From NCBI GenBank assembly GCA_916049765.1, contig CAJZIX010000019.1, positions 1 to 13,472 of the forward strand: a DNA stretch of 13,472 nucleotides, read 5' to 3'. The position numbers were made by a program, and so were the translations under genes. Position 1 is the first letter of the stretch; each line of letters starts with the position of its first letter. The stretch is from an uncultured bacterium. GTDB lineage: Bacteria; Patescibacteriota; Gracilibacteria; Absconditabacterales; Absconditicoccaceae. This document shows positions 1 through 7,822 of this stretch, in pieces. The notes under the pieces are model-generated. The model searched no databases, was not told where the DNA came from, and saw only the letters and a list, made by a program, of their open reading frames with translations.

Positions 1-27
1 TAAAAATCTCTACGGTCAGATTTTATT
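1..27 (+). terminator. possible A/T-rich hairpin terminator of an upstream gene
   Basis: AAAATCT (3-9) pairs with AGATTTT (18-24) around an 8-nt loop, and a T-rich stretch follows. The form resembles the clearer terminator behind aspS, where an A-tract plus TCTG pairs with CAGA plus a T-tract. The gene it would serve lies outside the window, so this is inferred from structure alone. Confidence 0.35.
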
Positions 28-37
28 GTGTGAGTAA

Positions 38-53
38 TGAGGTAGCTACCTCA
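38..53. promoter_or_regulatory. perfect 16-bp palindrome upstream of the lipoprotein gene
   Basis: TGAGGTAGCTACCTCA is a perfect palindrome whose last base lies 28 nt before the ATG of the lipoprotein gene. It could be an operator for that gene. It could also be a second stem of a terminator for the gene to the left, but no uninterrupted T-run follows directly. Function is not shown by the sequence. Confidence 0.4.
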
Positions 54-81
54 GCCCAGATATTTTATTTTTTATTTTATT

Positions 82-1452
82 ATGATGAAATGATTTAATT
101 TTCCATTCTATGTATTGTTACTTGGATTAATAGTTTTGCTTTCTGCTTGTGGGGGTGAAAATTCTCTTGATGATATGAATGGGACATGAGAGCAATTCTC
201 TGGAGTGAATATCCATTCAGATCAGCTTTCAACTTTTTCTATTAAACCTTTTAAACTTGCAGAAGTCTTTACGATAGAGGAGCATAAAGAAGATGGACGA
301 CCTACTGCATGGACATTGAGAAGTAGTACATATGATGATCTCTATCTGAGTAATGACGATCATCTAATTAGTAATGAACAGGGAAATAGTTACTTTAGCT
401 CTTTGCCTCCTGATGCACAGGGCTATGAGCTGGGAGATAGGGAACTTTTACTCATTCCGTTTCAGTGGCGACCAAGTGGAAGATGGATAGAAGATGTGAA
501 CTATGTTTACAATCTCAAAACTAAAAAAGGATTCTATCTTTCCAATCCATGTATCTGAACCAATGGATTTAAGCAATTGGAAGGAAGCTTGATACAGTCG
601 GAAATCGCGACAACTAAGACGATTTTTGATGAAGATATGGAGAATGTGACTTTTGTCGGTTATTGTGATCTTTCCAAATATCAACATGGAGCCAAGAAAA
701 AGAAAATAGACCTGATCGCTCTTGATTCTCAGAATTTTAGTATGATTACTCCGCAGAAAGAGTATAGATCTCTTGAGCAAGAAGTTACTCCTGTAGAGTG
801 ACATGTATACAATAATTCTCAAGATCCTTGAAATGTTGAAATTTGCGATGGTTCTGAAGAAGCTATTGCTCAGATGGAATCATATCTTGAACATACAAAA
901 AAGAAATGGCTTTGCGATAAGGTAGTCTTTGAAAAGAAGATAAAAGTGAAGGATGCTTGTGAAAAGAAAAGTTCTACTGATGCTGATGGAACTTTAATCT
1001 ATTTTCTTTCGGAAAAACCGAATATAGTTAACAAATTAAAACGACCAGAATTTGAAGCATTACAATCTATGTTACGTGGACATATTGATAACTATAAAGT
1101 AGAAACTTGTACTTATGGAGATGGAGATGGGGGTACTCAGATTCCAATAATAAATAAATATGGAGTATATGAGAAAACGATGGATAATCTTTTTACATTT
1201 GAAGAGTCTGATGAGAGTGGCTTGTATTTTTCTCCCAAAACAAATAAAATATATCTACAGAAAACAGTTACATTTTGTGAACATCCTATGCGAAGGCTTT
1301 ATTCTTGATTAGAATTTGTGAGAGAAGAAGGAGAATCTGATGCTCAGTACAAAAAGAGGGTTAATACTTTTTTTGATGAGCATATGAAAGAGGAAGCGGA
1401 AAATGAGTTGTATAATAAAATTTATGAATGTCGCCTTGTTAATAGTAAGTAA
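82..1452 (+). CDS. lipoprotein of unknown function (UGA=Gly)
   Basis: This is a 456-aa protein I do not recognise. The N-terminus is a lipoprotein signal: a hydrophobic run at about residues 7-20, then the lipobox LSAC with Cys23 as the predicted lipidated residue, followed by Gly-Gly and an acidic stretch. The mature part is hydrophilic with scattered Cys, a Lys-rich patch near residue 210 and a charged, probably helical C-terminus. Six in-frame UGAs (codons at 91, 187, 556, 799, 829, 1306) break it into pieces in the standard code; read as Gly the frame is continuous to TAA. The start is the first ATG after an in-frame TAG at 43; the next codon is also ATG. No Shine-Dalgarno site is visible. 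The next gene starts 30 nt downstream on the same strand and also encodes an exported protein. A surface or envelope role is inferred from the signal only. Confidence 0.85.
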
Positions 1453-1472
1453 AATTTTTTTATTCTTTTATG

Positions 1473-1478
1473 TATAAT
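1473..1478 (+). promoter_or_regulatory. TATAAT hexamer just before the 1483 start
   Basis: A perfect -10 consensus ends 4 nt before the ATG at 1483. If used, transcription would begin at or just inside the start codon, giving a leaderless mRNA. No good -35 box is visible, so this could be chance in AT-rich DNA. Confidence 0.35.
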
Positions 1479-1482
1479 AATA

Positions 1483-2046
1483 ATGAAAAGGAAGCTGGTT
1501 GCTGGAATATTGCTATTCTCGCTCATGAATGGAATAGCTATGCCTACCTTATGAGTAGATATAGATTATGGAGATAATTTTATCAGAGCATCTACTGGGT
1601 GGTCTGGTGGTAGTGGAGAGAATGTGGAAGAAGAAGACTTAGCAGCTTTTGGTGATAGAGGTGATGGGGTAATTGTTTATTGAGGTAATGCAGGTCTTAA
1701 AAATGTTGATATAAAAGAAAAACTATTAGATACTTATTATAATAATAAAGGTATTGATGAACCTGAGGCTTGATCTCTCCCTGATAAGAAACTTCCTATT
1801 TCAGGTCCTCAAAAACTTGCAATAGAATCATCTCTCTCAGAGATGTCTCTAGAAAAAGAACGCCTCTCCCAAGAGTTAGGGGCTACTCGTGTGAAAATCT
1901 TGGAAGATGTCTTAAAGATTCTTGCTAAGAAACCGGAAGCTGATCAAGAAAAAATCTATCAGATTGTTAAAACCTTTACTGAGAGCGAAGATCGTTATAC
2001 ACAGAATGTTGGAAAGTATATGATGTTGAGTGTTGCTCCGAATTAA
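1483..2046 (+). CDS. secreted protein of unknown function (UGA=Gly)
   Basis: This is a 187-aa protein with a signal-peptide-like N-terminus: Lys/Arg at residues 2-4, then a hydrophobic stretch to about residue 23. I recognise no family. Residues about 25-60 are rich in Gly, Ser and Asp/Glu, including a GWSGGSGE segment. The C-terminal third is Lys/Glu-rich and probably helical, containing LEKERLSQELG and DVLKILAKKP. Three UGA codons (1552, 1681, 1771) lie in frame and are read as Gly; without recoding only the C-terminal 67 residues would be found. It ends with TAA and is followed by a hairpin terminator. It lies 30 nt after the lipoprotein gene, so the two may form a unit, although a TATAAT directly before this start suggests its own promoter. 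Confidence 0.8.
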
Positions 2047-2061
2047 TGTGTGATTATAAAG

Positions 2062-2098
2062 AAAGGTCTGATTCTTCTTGTAAGGTCAGTCCTTTTTT
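2062..2098 (+). terminator. rho-independent terminator after the secreted-protein gene
   Basis: AAAGGTCTGA (2062-2071) pairs with TCAGTCCTTT (2086-2095) in nine of ten positions around a 14-nt loop, and the right arm runs into six T. It sits 15 nt after the TAA at 2046, which fits transcription ending there. Confidence 0.7.
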
Positions 2099-2183
2099 GT
2101 TTTCTTTATTTCTCTCTTGAAAATTTCTTAATTTTCTTTACTACTAGGCTGAAAAATCAGATTTTTGAATTTTTTATCCTTTC

Positions 2184-2189
2184 TATTAT
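2184..2189 (+). promoter_or_regulatory. -10-like TATTAT before aspS
   Basis: TATTAT ends 5 nt before the aspS ATG at 2195, and TATAAC overlaps it at 2187-2192. No Shine-Dalgarno sequence lies in the 20 nt before the ATG. This fits a leaderless aspS mRNA, but no clear -35 box supports it. Confidence 0.3.
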
Positions 2190-2194
2190 AACTC

Positions 2195-4000
2195 ATGTAT
2201 CGTACACACACTTGTTGAGAACTCACAAAAGCACAGCTTGGAAATGAAGTTATCCTTGCTGGTTGGGTGAACAAGACCAGAAACCTTGGTGGAATGACCT
2301 TTATTGACCTCAGAGATCGTTATGGGATTACTCAGATTGCTTGTGATCCTTCCAAGATGCAGTTTGAACTTCCAGAAATAAAGGTTGAATATGTGCTTCG
2401 TGTGCATGGAAAAGTGATCGCAAGACCTGAAACTATGATCAATAAGGAGATGGTTACTGGAGAAGTTGAACTTGAGCCAACGAAGATTGAAGTGCTTGCT
2501 AGCTGTAAAGAGCTGCCTTTTTCTGTAGATCATGAGAATGCAGTAGGGGAGGATATGAGGCTTGAATATCGTTATCTTGATCTGAGGAGAAAAACAATGA
2601 AGGACAACACGATTATGAGGCATAAACTCTATATGGAGACGATGAAATTTTTTGATGAAAAAGGCTTTTTGCACCTGGAAACTCCGACCTTTATCAAGAA
2701 TACTCCTGAGGGCTCAAGGGAATTTGTAGTTCCTGCGAGATTTGAGCCAGGGAAGTTTTTTGTGCTTCCTCAGTCGCCACAGCAACACAAGCAAATGCTG
2801 ATGGTAGCTGGGTTTGACAAGTATTATCAGATGGCGAGGTGTTATCGTGATGAGGATCCTCGTGGAGATCGTCAGCCAGAGTTTACACAGGTAGACTTTG
2901 AGCTTTCGTTCGTTGAGCAGCAGGATATTTTGGAGTTAATGGAGGAGTATTGTAAGCTGCTTGCCAAGAAGTATTATCCAAATAGACCTATAAAAGCTGA
3001 TCCTTTCCCTGTTTTGACTTGGAAGGAAGCAATGGATACTTACGGAATTGATAAGCCAGAATTGAGGGTAGAAAATGTAAAGCTTTTAGAACTCACTGAT
3101 TGGGCAAAGAAATCAGAATTTTCTCTTTTTCAAAATTCAGTATGTATCAAGGGAATGGTCGTTCCAAAAGAAATGGGAAGATCAGAGCTTGAGAAAAAAT
3201 ATGAAAGCTTTATCAAGAATAAGGGGTCAAAAGCACTTCCTTGGCTCTGCTTCACCAAAAGCGAAGGAATAAAGGGAAGTATCGCAAAATTCTTCTCAGA
3301 GTCTGCTTTAGAAGAGCTTAAAACTTTGACAGGAATCCAAGAGGGAGAAACGATTTTTTTCCAAGCAGATACTTGGCTTAATGCTTGTAATTATATGGGA
3401 ATGCTCAGAAACGAAGTGATCAAAGAGCTTGAGCTTACAAAAGGGAAAGAGGAGGAATTGGCGTTCTGTTTTGTCGTGGATATGCCACTTTTTGAAGAGG
3501 GTGATGATGGAGAACTCGGTGCAACCCACCATCCGTTCACAACTCCTACCAAGGCGGATATTCCTTTCGTAAAAGAGCTTGGGAAAAAGCTTTCTGAAGG
3601 AGGAACGATGACTGAAGAAGAGAGAGCTCGCCTCTTAGAAGTGAAATCTGATTCTTATGATATGGTGCTGAATGGTTACGAACTTGGAGGTGGAAGTATC
3701 AGAATCCACGACTCAGAACTTCAGCATGCGATTTTTGCTTTGCTTGGACTTTCTGAGGCGCAGATTCAGATCAGATTTGGACATCTTTTGAAATGTTTTC
3801 AGTATGGGGTTCCGCCTCATGGAGGTTGTGCATTCGGATTTGATAGGATCGTAATGCTTTTCCAAAAGATGGAGAATATCCGTGAAGTAATTATTTTCCC
3901 TAAAAATCAGAAATATCGTGATTTAATGCTCAATGCTCCGAGTGAAATTGATGATGATTTGCTTCATTCTTTAGCATTGGAGATTACGAAAAAGGAATAA
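2195..4000 (+). CDS. aspS: aspartyl-tRNA synthetase, bacterial type
   Basis: This cytoplasmic class IIb synthetase charges tRNA-Asp with aspartate using ATP. The product has 601 aa, normal for the bacterial form. An N-terminal OB-fold anticodon-binding domain (about 1-100) contains GWVNKTRNLGG. The catalytic core has RYLDLRR, the motif 2 region CYRDEDPRGDRQPEFTQVD, GGGSIRIHD and motif 3 GFDRIVMLF near the C-terminus. The middle part (about 280-430) fits the inserted GAD domain. The start at 2195 is fixed by homology: RTHTCGELTKAQLG is the standard AspRS N-terminus, and its Gly8 is encoded by UGA (2216). A standard-code reading would lose the first 24 or so residues. This is the only UGA among about 40 glycines. 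Residue Leu31 in RNLGG matches discriminating AspRS of the E. coli type, where non-discriminating enzymes often have His; that is known for the family, and specificity here is inferred. Confidence 0.98.
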
Positions 4001-4020
4001 AATCTGTTTTTTATCTTTTA

Positions 4021-4054
4021 AAAAAATCTGTTCAGAAATGTTCAGATTTTTTTA
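4021..4054 (+). terminator. A/T-rich rho-independent terminator after aspS
   Basis: AAAAAATCTG (4021-4030) pairs perfectly with CAGATTTTTT (from 4043) around a 12-nt loop, and the right arm is a T-tract. It lies 20 nt after the aspS TAA. The symmetrical A- and T-tracts mean it could work in both directions. Confidence 0.75.
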
Positions 4055-4133
4055 TTATATCATAAAAATAAATTATCGCAAGTGTATTCTTGTCATATTG
4101 GATTAGGAATTTCTTTTTTCTTGGTGGAGTCGT

Positions 4134-4139
4134 TATAAT
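4134..4139 (+). promoter_or_regulatory. possible -10 box (TATAAT) before the 641-aa protein gene
   Basis: A perfect TATAAT lies 77 nt upstream of the ATG at 4217, in the gap after the aspS terminator. The candidate -35 (TTCTTT, about 17 nt upstream) is poor. A short AAGGA/TCCTT inverted repeat surrounds a T-run just downstream (about 4145-4165). Confidence 0.3.
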
Positions 4140-4216
4140 AGAGTAAGGATTTTTTTATTTTCCTTGAGTGGGTATAGAGATATTAGCAATCTATTTTTAC
4201 TTTTTATTTAATAAAG

Positions 4217-6142
4217 ATGCTAAAAACGCAACACAAGATGATTTCACTCCTTATTCTTGCAAGTATAGGAGTAATTCTTTCAGTAGGATGAGGAATTTCT
4301 TTTATCGTTTCAGCCCAAAGTGGAGGTATAACAACATCTCCAAAAAAATATTTTGAGTTTAAAGATGGGAAAATTGCAAGCTACAATAAAGGGGCTACTT
4401 TACAGTGAGCAAGTAGTTTACCAGCTCCCAGTGTAATTGCTAATGCAGTTTGAAGTCCGTCTGTTAGACAGCCAACGTTTCCTCTAAAAGAGGATCTATC
4501 TCTTCAGGCTTCTTCTAGACAAAATGCTAAAAATCAGACTTCTCAACAGGGAAATTGAATTAACTTTGAGCTCGGTGGAAAGTATCTTGATGAATATTTT
4601 TCTGCAGTGCATTTTAATGTTGCAGGTAATGATTTTTGAGGAGGATTTTTCTGGCTTCCTGTAAAAAAACTAAAAATTCCTGTTGTTATAAAAACAAGAG
4701 ATAAATCTTGAAATATTGTCGTAAAACGTTGTGAAAATCAAGTTAGAGGTTTCTATTATAATTCACAGAGGTGAGAGAGGTTGTGGCCTCTTGATCAAGA
4801 ATCAAAAGTAGCTCTCCAGAGATTTAGTCCTGGAACATATGATAGTAGCTTAGTATTGCAAGGAGGGTGGTATACGAGTTGTGATAAGGATTCTTATGGA
4901 ATTTATGGTGCGATTAAGCATATCTATAAGGGACAAGAGTTTTATCTCAATGCTGGGGTGGCTTATGATCCAAGTGCTAATAAGATGAAATCTGATGGGC
5001 TAAAGTGTAATTTTCAGAGACTCAATAACTCCTACCCTTTCTGATACATCTATGATGATCATGGGCATATCGGATTTGTTGGTGCTAAAATTAAAAAAGA
5101 AGCATTGTGAGATTCAACTAAGGTTGATCAATTTCATGTTGGATTAAATCAGCTTTTGAATAGTGGTATGTGTATGAGTTCAATATTCAATTATGATGGG
5201 CAAGAAATCTGATATTCTACGACTAATCCTATTCCAGGGTTCCCTAGTTGGAAAGAGGTTAATGATTTCTTGGATATTAATCCTTGAAGTGCTAAAACTA
5301 CGCTTTTTAATCTTGGAATTAAAGGAATTGTGGGACTTACTCAGGATTTTAATAATGAAGAGAAGAAATATTTTGAAGGAAATACGAAGGATTCTACGTT
5401 ATTGGTAAGGACTGATGAAACGATTTCACAGGTTATTAATCTTGCTAGAAAGAATGCTGAACGTCTTTGTAGGGGTAAATGGCAAACCACACCACAAGAT
5501 CTCTCTAGTAAAGTTATTTGTATCAAAGGAGGAGATTATGTAACCATGCCTTTTATGGGAGATGTTCGTTCATTAGCAGGGAAAACGGTTGTTATTCAGA
5601 ATGCAAACCTTTATTTAAAGCCTAATCAGACTGAAATCTCTGAACCAATTACGCTCTTTATTGATAAGGGAAATCTTTTTCTGCCGTCTTCAACCGATAC
5701 TGGAGATCTTCAGACTTTTGATTCTTTTTGATATACGACAGATTGTGCTGATAATAAGTGTGTTAAAGCTGACTATCTCAAATGAAACTTTATTATTAAT
5801 TGATTGTTACTTGGTGTAGGAGTAGGAGGAATGGAATCTATCAAAAATAAGCTCTATATCCATGGAAAATTTGTTTCTTTTAATACCTTTAAACAGCCAA
5901 CAGAGGAAAGACTCTCTACTATTCAAAAAACGCTTGGATCAAAATGGACTGATGAATATCTCTCAATGGTTTCTTTTGATAATCTCTTTACTTGGCGATG
6001 TAATCTCGATCGTGGTTCAGACGGTACCTGGTGTAAAGGGATCAGTAAAGCAGAAAGAGAAGCTGCGGGTCAGTCTTCTATTCTTGTAGATAAAGCTTTT
6101 GGATTAATAGATATGAATTTTGCAAATCTCCTTTTTAAATAG
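4217..6142 (+). CDS. large exported protein of unknown function, next to pilin gene (UGA=Gly)
   Basis: This is a 641-aa protein I cannot assign to a named family. Residues about 9-33 form a signal peptide or N-terminal anchor (LLILASIGVILSVGGGISFIV), with a possible cleavage site near SAQ-SGG. A Ser/Pro/Gln-rich linker follows to about residue 115. The middle region has several Cys and aromatic residues. In the C-terminal half, several short segments look like repeated beta strands (KTVVIQNANLYLKPN, ITLFIDKGNLFL, GNFIINGLLLGVGVG, KLYIHGKFVSFNTF), suggesting a stacked-strand or beta-helix fold. Fourteen in-frame UGAs are read as Gly, and the frame closes at TAG. The start is ATG at 4217; ATG at 4238 is an alternative and keeps the hydrophobic segment. 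The pilin gene 229 nt downstream on the same strand suggests a pilus or surface role. This is inference from position and export signal. Confidence 0.85.
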
Positions 6143-6371
6143 TGATATATTTAACTGAGCTGATATTTTAACCTAGATATTAAATTATCTAAATGACAAG
6201 ATAAAAACATAAAAAAAGTATAAAAGAACTATTATGCAAAAGGTGATAAATCAGAATGTCAATCAAAAGTCGGCTTCAAAAGCACGCTTTCACTTGAAAA
6301 GTGAGAAAATATAGCTAAATGTTCAAGCGAACAATTTATTTGTTTCTTTTTATTCTTTATTCATTCATTCA
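6143..6371. other. 229-bp intergenic region with several small inverted repeats
   Basis: No convincing gene lies here. TAGATA/TATCTA (6174-6191, 6-nt loop) could be a weak AT hairpin after the upstream gene. TCACTT/AAGTGA (6290-6304, 3-nt loop) is a second hairpin, and its CTTGAA can also pair with TTCAAG further on, giving mutually exclusive stems upstream of the pilin gene. TGTTC/GAACA forms a third small stem. A TATTCATTCATTCA run directly precedes the pilin ATG. The region may be a 5' leader, but nothing here matches a known RNA family that I can recognise. Confidence 0.35.
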
Positions 6372-6956
6372 ATGAAAAATTTAAGAAAAGGTTTTACCTT
6401 GGTGGAAATGCTTATCGTAGTAGTGATCATCGGTATCCTCGCGGCAGCTATCTTACCTAGACTTCAAGGTGTGCAGGCAGCAGCTAGAGACACTGCCAGA
6501 GAGACAGCACTTAGAGATGTAGCTATGGCTCTTGAGATGTATGCTGGAGCAACTGGAAAGTATCCAGAATTGTCAGGTAAGAATGTGTCACTTTTGTCAG
6601 GAACTCTTGTTTCAGAAAGAGAATATCTTAAAGAAATGCCTCTTGATCCAAAGAAAAATAGTAAGTTTAATTTTGCTGGTGTTGATCTTAATAATGGTGA
6701 ATTTGGATATCTTCTTATTACGAAGAATAGCCAACCTAATCAGGCTTTCGTTCTTGCTTCAGTAGCTGAAACTTATGACAAAGCTAATGCAACTCAGAAG
6801 ATGGTTGAAACTCTAACTGCTGCTAAAGATTTTAATAAAATTAAGCCTTGTAAAACTGTAAAAAAAGTCACTGGAGCTCAACAAACTGAAAATTGGGAGA
6901 CAGAAGCATGTCAAGTAAGCGATCCATCTCAGCTTAGATATGTAGTAATTAGATAA
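6372..6956 (+). CDS. type IV prepilin / type II pseudopilin-like protein
   Basis: This is a 194-aa secreted filament subunit. The class III signal is textbook: the short basic leader MKNLRKG is cut by prepilin peptidase between Gly7 and Phe8, leaving FTLVE with Glu at mature position 5. A roughly 20-residue hydrophobic helix (MLIVVVIIGILAAAILP) then forms the N-terminal spine of the pilus. The helix continues amphipathically (GVQAAARDTARETALRDVAMALEMYA), and a globular domain starts at about residue 60 with the TGKYPE segment common in GspG/PilA-like proteins. Two Cys near the C-terminus (KPCKT and EACQV) could close the disulfide loop typical of type IV pilins. No Shine-Dalgarno site is visible. 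It contains no UGA codon, unlike the exported gene before it. Whether it is a major or minor pilin cannot be told from this window; no pilus assembly ATPase or peptidase gene is present here. Confidence 0.93.
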   Translation: MKNLRKGFTLVEMLIVVVIIGILAAAILPRLQGVQAAARDTARETALRDVAMALEMYAGATGKYPELSGKNVSLLSGTLVSEREYLKEMPLDPKKNSKFNFAGVDLNNGEFGYLLITKNSQPNQAFVLASVAETYDKANATQKMVETLTAAKDFNKIKPCKTVKKVTGAQQTENWETEACQVSDPSQLRYVVIR

Positions 6957-6981
6957 TTTCTTATAACTACTGCTAAATTTT

Positions 6982-7018
6982 AAAAAGACTCTCACGATGA
7001 TGTGGGAGTTTTTTTTGT
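6982..7018 (+). terminator. strong rho-independent terminator after the pilin gene
   Basis: ACTCTCAC pairs with GTGGGAGT (one T-G wobble) around GATGAT, flanked by an A-tract on the left and eight T on the right. It lies about 30 nt after the pilin TAA. The A-tract means it could also end leftward transcription from the toxin-antitoxin genes. Confidence 0.85.
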
Positions 7019-7098
7019 ATTTGATTTTTTCTCTGTGAAATGAAAACCGTTCTGTATTTTGAGTGTTGATCAGTTTTTTGGTATGAAGAAAATGGTGG

Positions 7099-7377
7099 CT
7101 ATGCTACGAGTTTACGCAGTTCAGAACTGATATAGGTCTGATAGGGGATTCCTAAATCTTGAGCTTTCGCTTTAATTTTGATGAGGTCTTCTTCAAAGAT
7201 TCTAATGCTGATTGCCTTTCTCTTGTTTGCTTTTTCGATTGTATTTTTGGCATAGTGAGCATATCTCTTTTTTTCTGAGTTTAAATCTTTTATAGGTGTT
7301 CGCTCTCCTTGTGCAAGTTCTCTCATGAGTTCGAGTTCTTCTGCATCGTAAGTAGGAAGAAAGTCTTTTTTTGTCAT
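7099..7377 (-). CDS. ribbon-helix-helix antitoxin, CopG/BrnA-like
   Basis: This 92-aa protein is the predicted antitoxin of a type II toxin-antitoxin pair. The N-terminal half (TYDAEELELMRELAQGE...SEKKRYAHYAKNTIEK) matches the toxin-binding part seen in CopG-like partners of BrnT-like toxins. The C-terminal half (KAISIRIFEEDLIKIKAK, then GIPYQTYISSELRKLV) is a ribbon-helix-helix DNA-binding fold: the ISIRI strand pairs in the dimer, and the two helices are joined at GIPYQT. It should neutralise the toxin and repress the operon. Its ATG lies 11 nt after the toxin stop codon, so the genes are co-transcribed with the toxin first, the usual BrnTA order. The stop is TAG. There are only two glycines and no UGA codons. 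Confidence 0.88.
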   Translation of the reverse strand: MTKKDFLPTYDAEELELMRELAQGERTPIKDLNSEKKRYAHYAKNTIEKANKRKAISIRIFEEDLIKIKAKAQDLGIPYQTYISSELRKLVA

Positions 7378-7388
7378 TGTGCTGTCGG

Positions 7389-7649
7389 TTAAGGATTAAA
7401 TTGTTTATTATATTTTCTGTCGTATCGTGCAGTTTTGAGAAAGATTTTTTCATCATCTTCTACGAAAGGAACACAGCAGATATAGCCATTGAGTTGGATG
7501 ATGAAAATTTTTTGATGTTTTCTCGTGGGGTGTTCGAGAATTCCGATATAATTTTTGGTTTCTATGATATAGATGATTTCCAGTAGGTCAATTCCTCTTT
7601 CTTTTATGAGGAGTTTCCTTTTTTCTGGGTTATATGCAATCGTTTTCAT
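7389..7649 (-). CDS. BrnT-like toxin of a type II toxin-antitoxin system
   Basis: This protein of 86 aa is predicted to be the toxin; BrnT-family toxins are small ribonucleases that inhibit translation. The sequence has the family pattern: the N-terminal strand and helix YNPEKRKLLIKERGIDLLEI, the central EHPTRKHQKIFIIQLNGYICCVPFVED, and the end EKIFLKTARYDRKYNKQF, where relatives usually have LKT.(F/I)PSRK. I chose ATG at 7649 because MKTIAYNPEK matches the normal family start. An upstream in-frame start at 7709 would lie upstream of the predicted promoter -10 and adds 20 unrelated residues. It has three glycines and no UGA codons. It is similar to, but not a close match for, classical BrnT of Brucella, so RNase activity is inferred from the family. 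Confidence 0.82.
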   Translation of the reverse strand: MKTIAYNPEKRKLLIKERGIDLLEIIYIIETKNYIGILEHPTRKHQKIFIIQLNGYICCVPFVEDDEKIFLKTARYDRKYNKQFNP

Positions 7650-7671
7650 CTCAAGAAACCGAGAAATAAAT

Positions 7672-7690
7672 GTATATCTATAGTATATAC
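7672..7690. promoter_or_regulatory. palindromic operator of the toxin-antitoxin operon
   Basis: GTATATCTATAGTATATAC contains the inverted repeat GTATAT/ATATAC around a CTATAG core. It covers the predicted -10 box of the toxin promoter, the expected site for autorepression by the ribbon-helix-helix antitoxin alone or with the toxin. The palindrome and its position are seen; binding is inferred. Confidence 0.6.
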
Positions 7691-7709
7691 AAAAATACTT
7701 GAAAAGCAA
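7682..7709 (-). promoter_or_regulatory. promoter of the toxin-antitoxin operon
   Basis: On the minus strand TTGCTT (7709-7704) and TATACT (7687-7682) are separated by 16 bp, a reasonable sigma-70-type promoter. Transcription would start near 7675, about 26 nt before the toxin ATG. Confidence 0.55.
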
Positions 7710-7822
7710 AAGAAAATTAGACTTTTATAGCTGAAAAATGCTTATGAATCAAAAAGAAAGATTTGCATTGGAAAGTAAATAATATATCATTAGAAAAATT
7801 AGTATTTTACTTTTGATAGCCT

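Noticed and set aside
448..822. Minus-strand open frame of 124 codons inside the lipoprotein gene
   Set aside because: It is antisense to a continuous code-25 gene with a clear lipobox, and its translation is low-complexity with no family signature.
2153..2167. AAAAATCAGATTTTT palindrome upstream of aspS
   Set aside because: It would leave a very small loop and a stem of mostly A-T pairs; a better terminator lies 60 nt upstream, so this is probably AT-rich coincidence.
2050..2247. Plus-strand hydrophobic open frame between the secreted protein and aspS
   Set aside because: It runs through the hairpin terminator and overlaps the homology-supported aspS start in another frame; its hydrophobicity comes from T-rich DNA.
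6305..6340. Possible tRNA T-arm (TTCAAGC) before the pilin gene
   Set aside because: The flanking bases do not form the 5-bp T-stem, and no acceptor or anticodon arms can be placed around it.
7040..7135. 31-codon plus-strand frame, MKTVLYFECG...ENGGYATS, resembling a HicB start
   Set aside because: It is short, ends quickly and overlaps the antitoxin gene antisense; the likeness to HicB is too weak.
7740..7800. 14-codon frame MLMNQKERFALESK upstream of tilS
   Set aside because: It is too short, lacks a ribosome binding site, and has no sign of a leader peptide with regulatory codons or attenuator.
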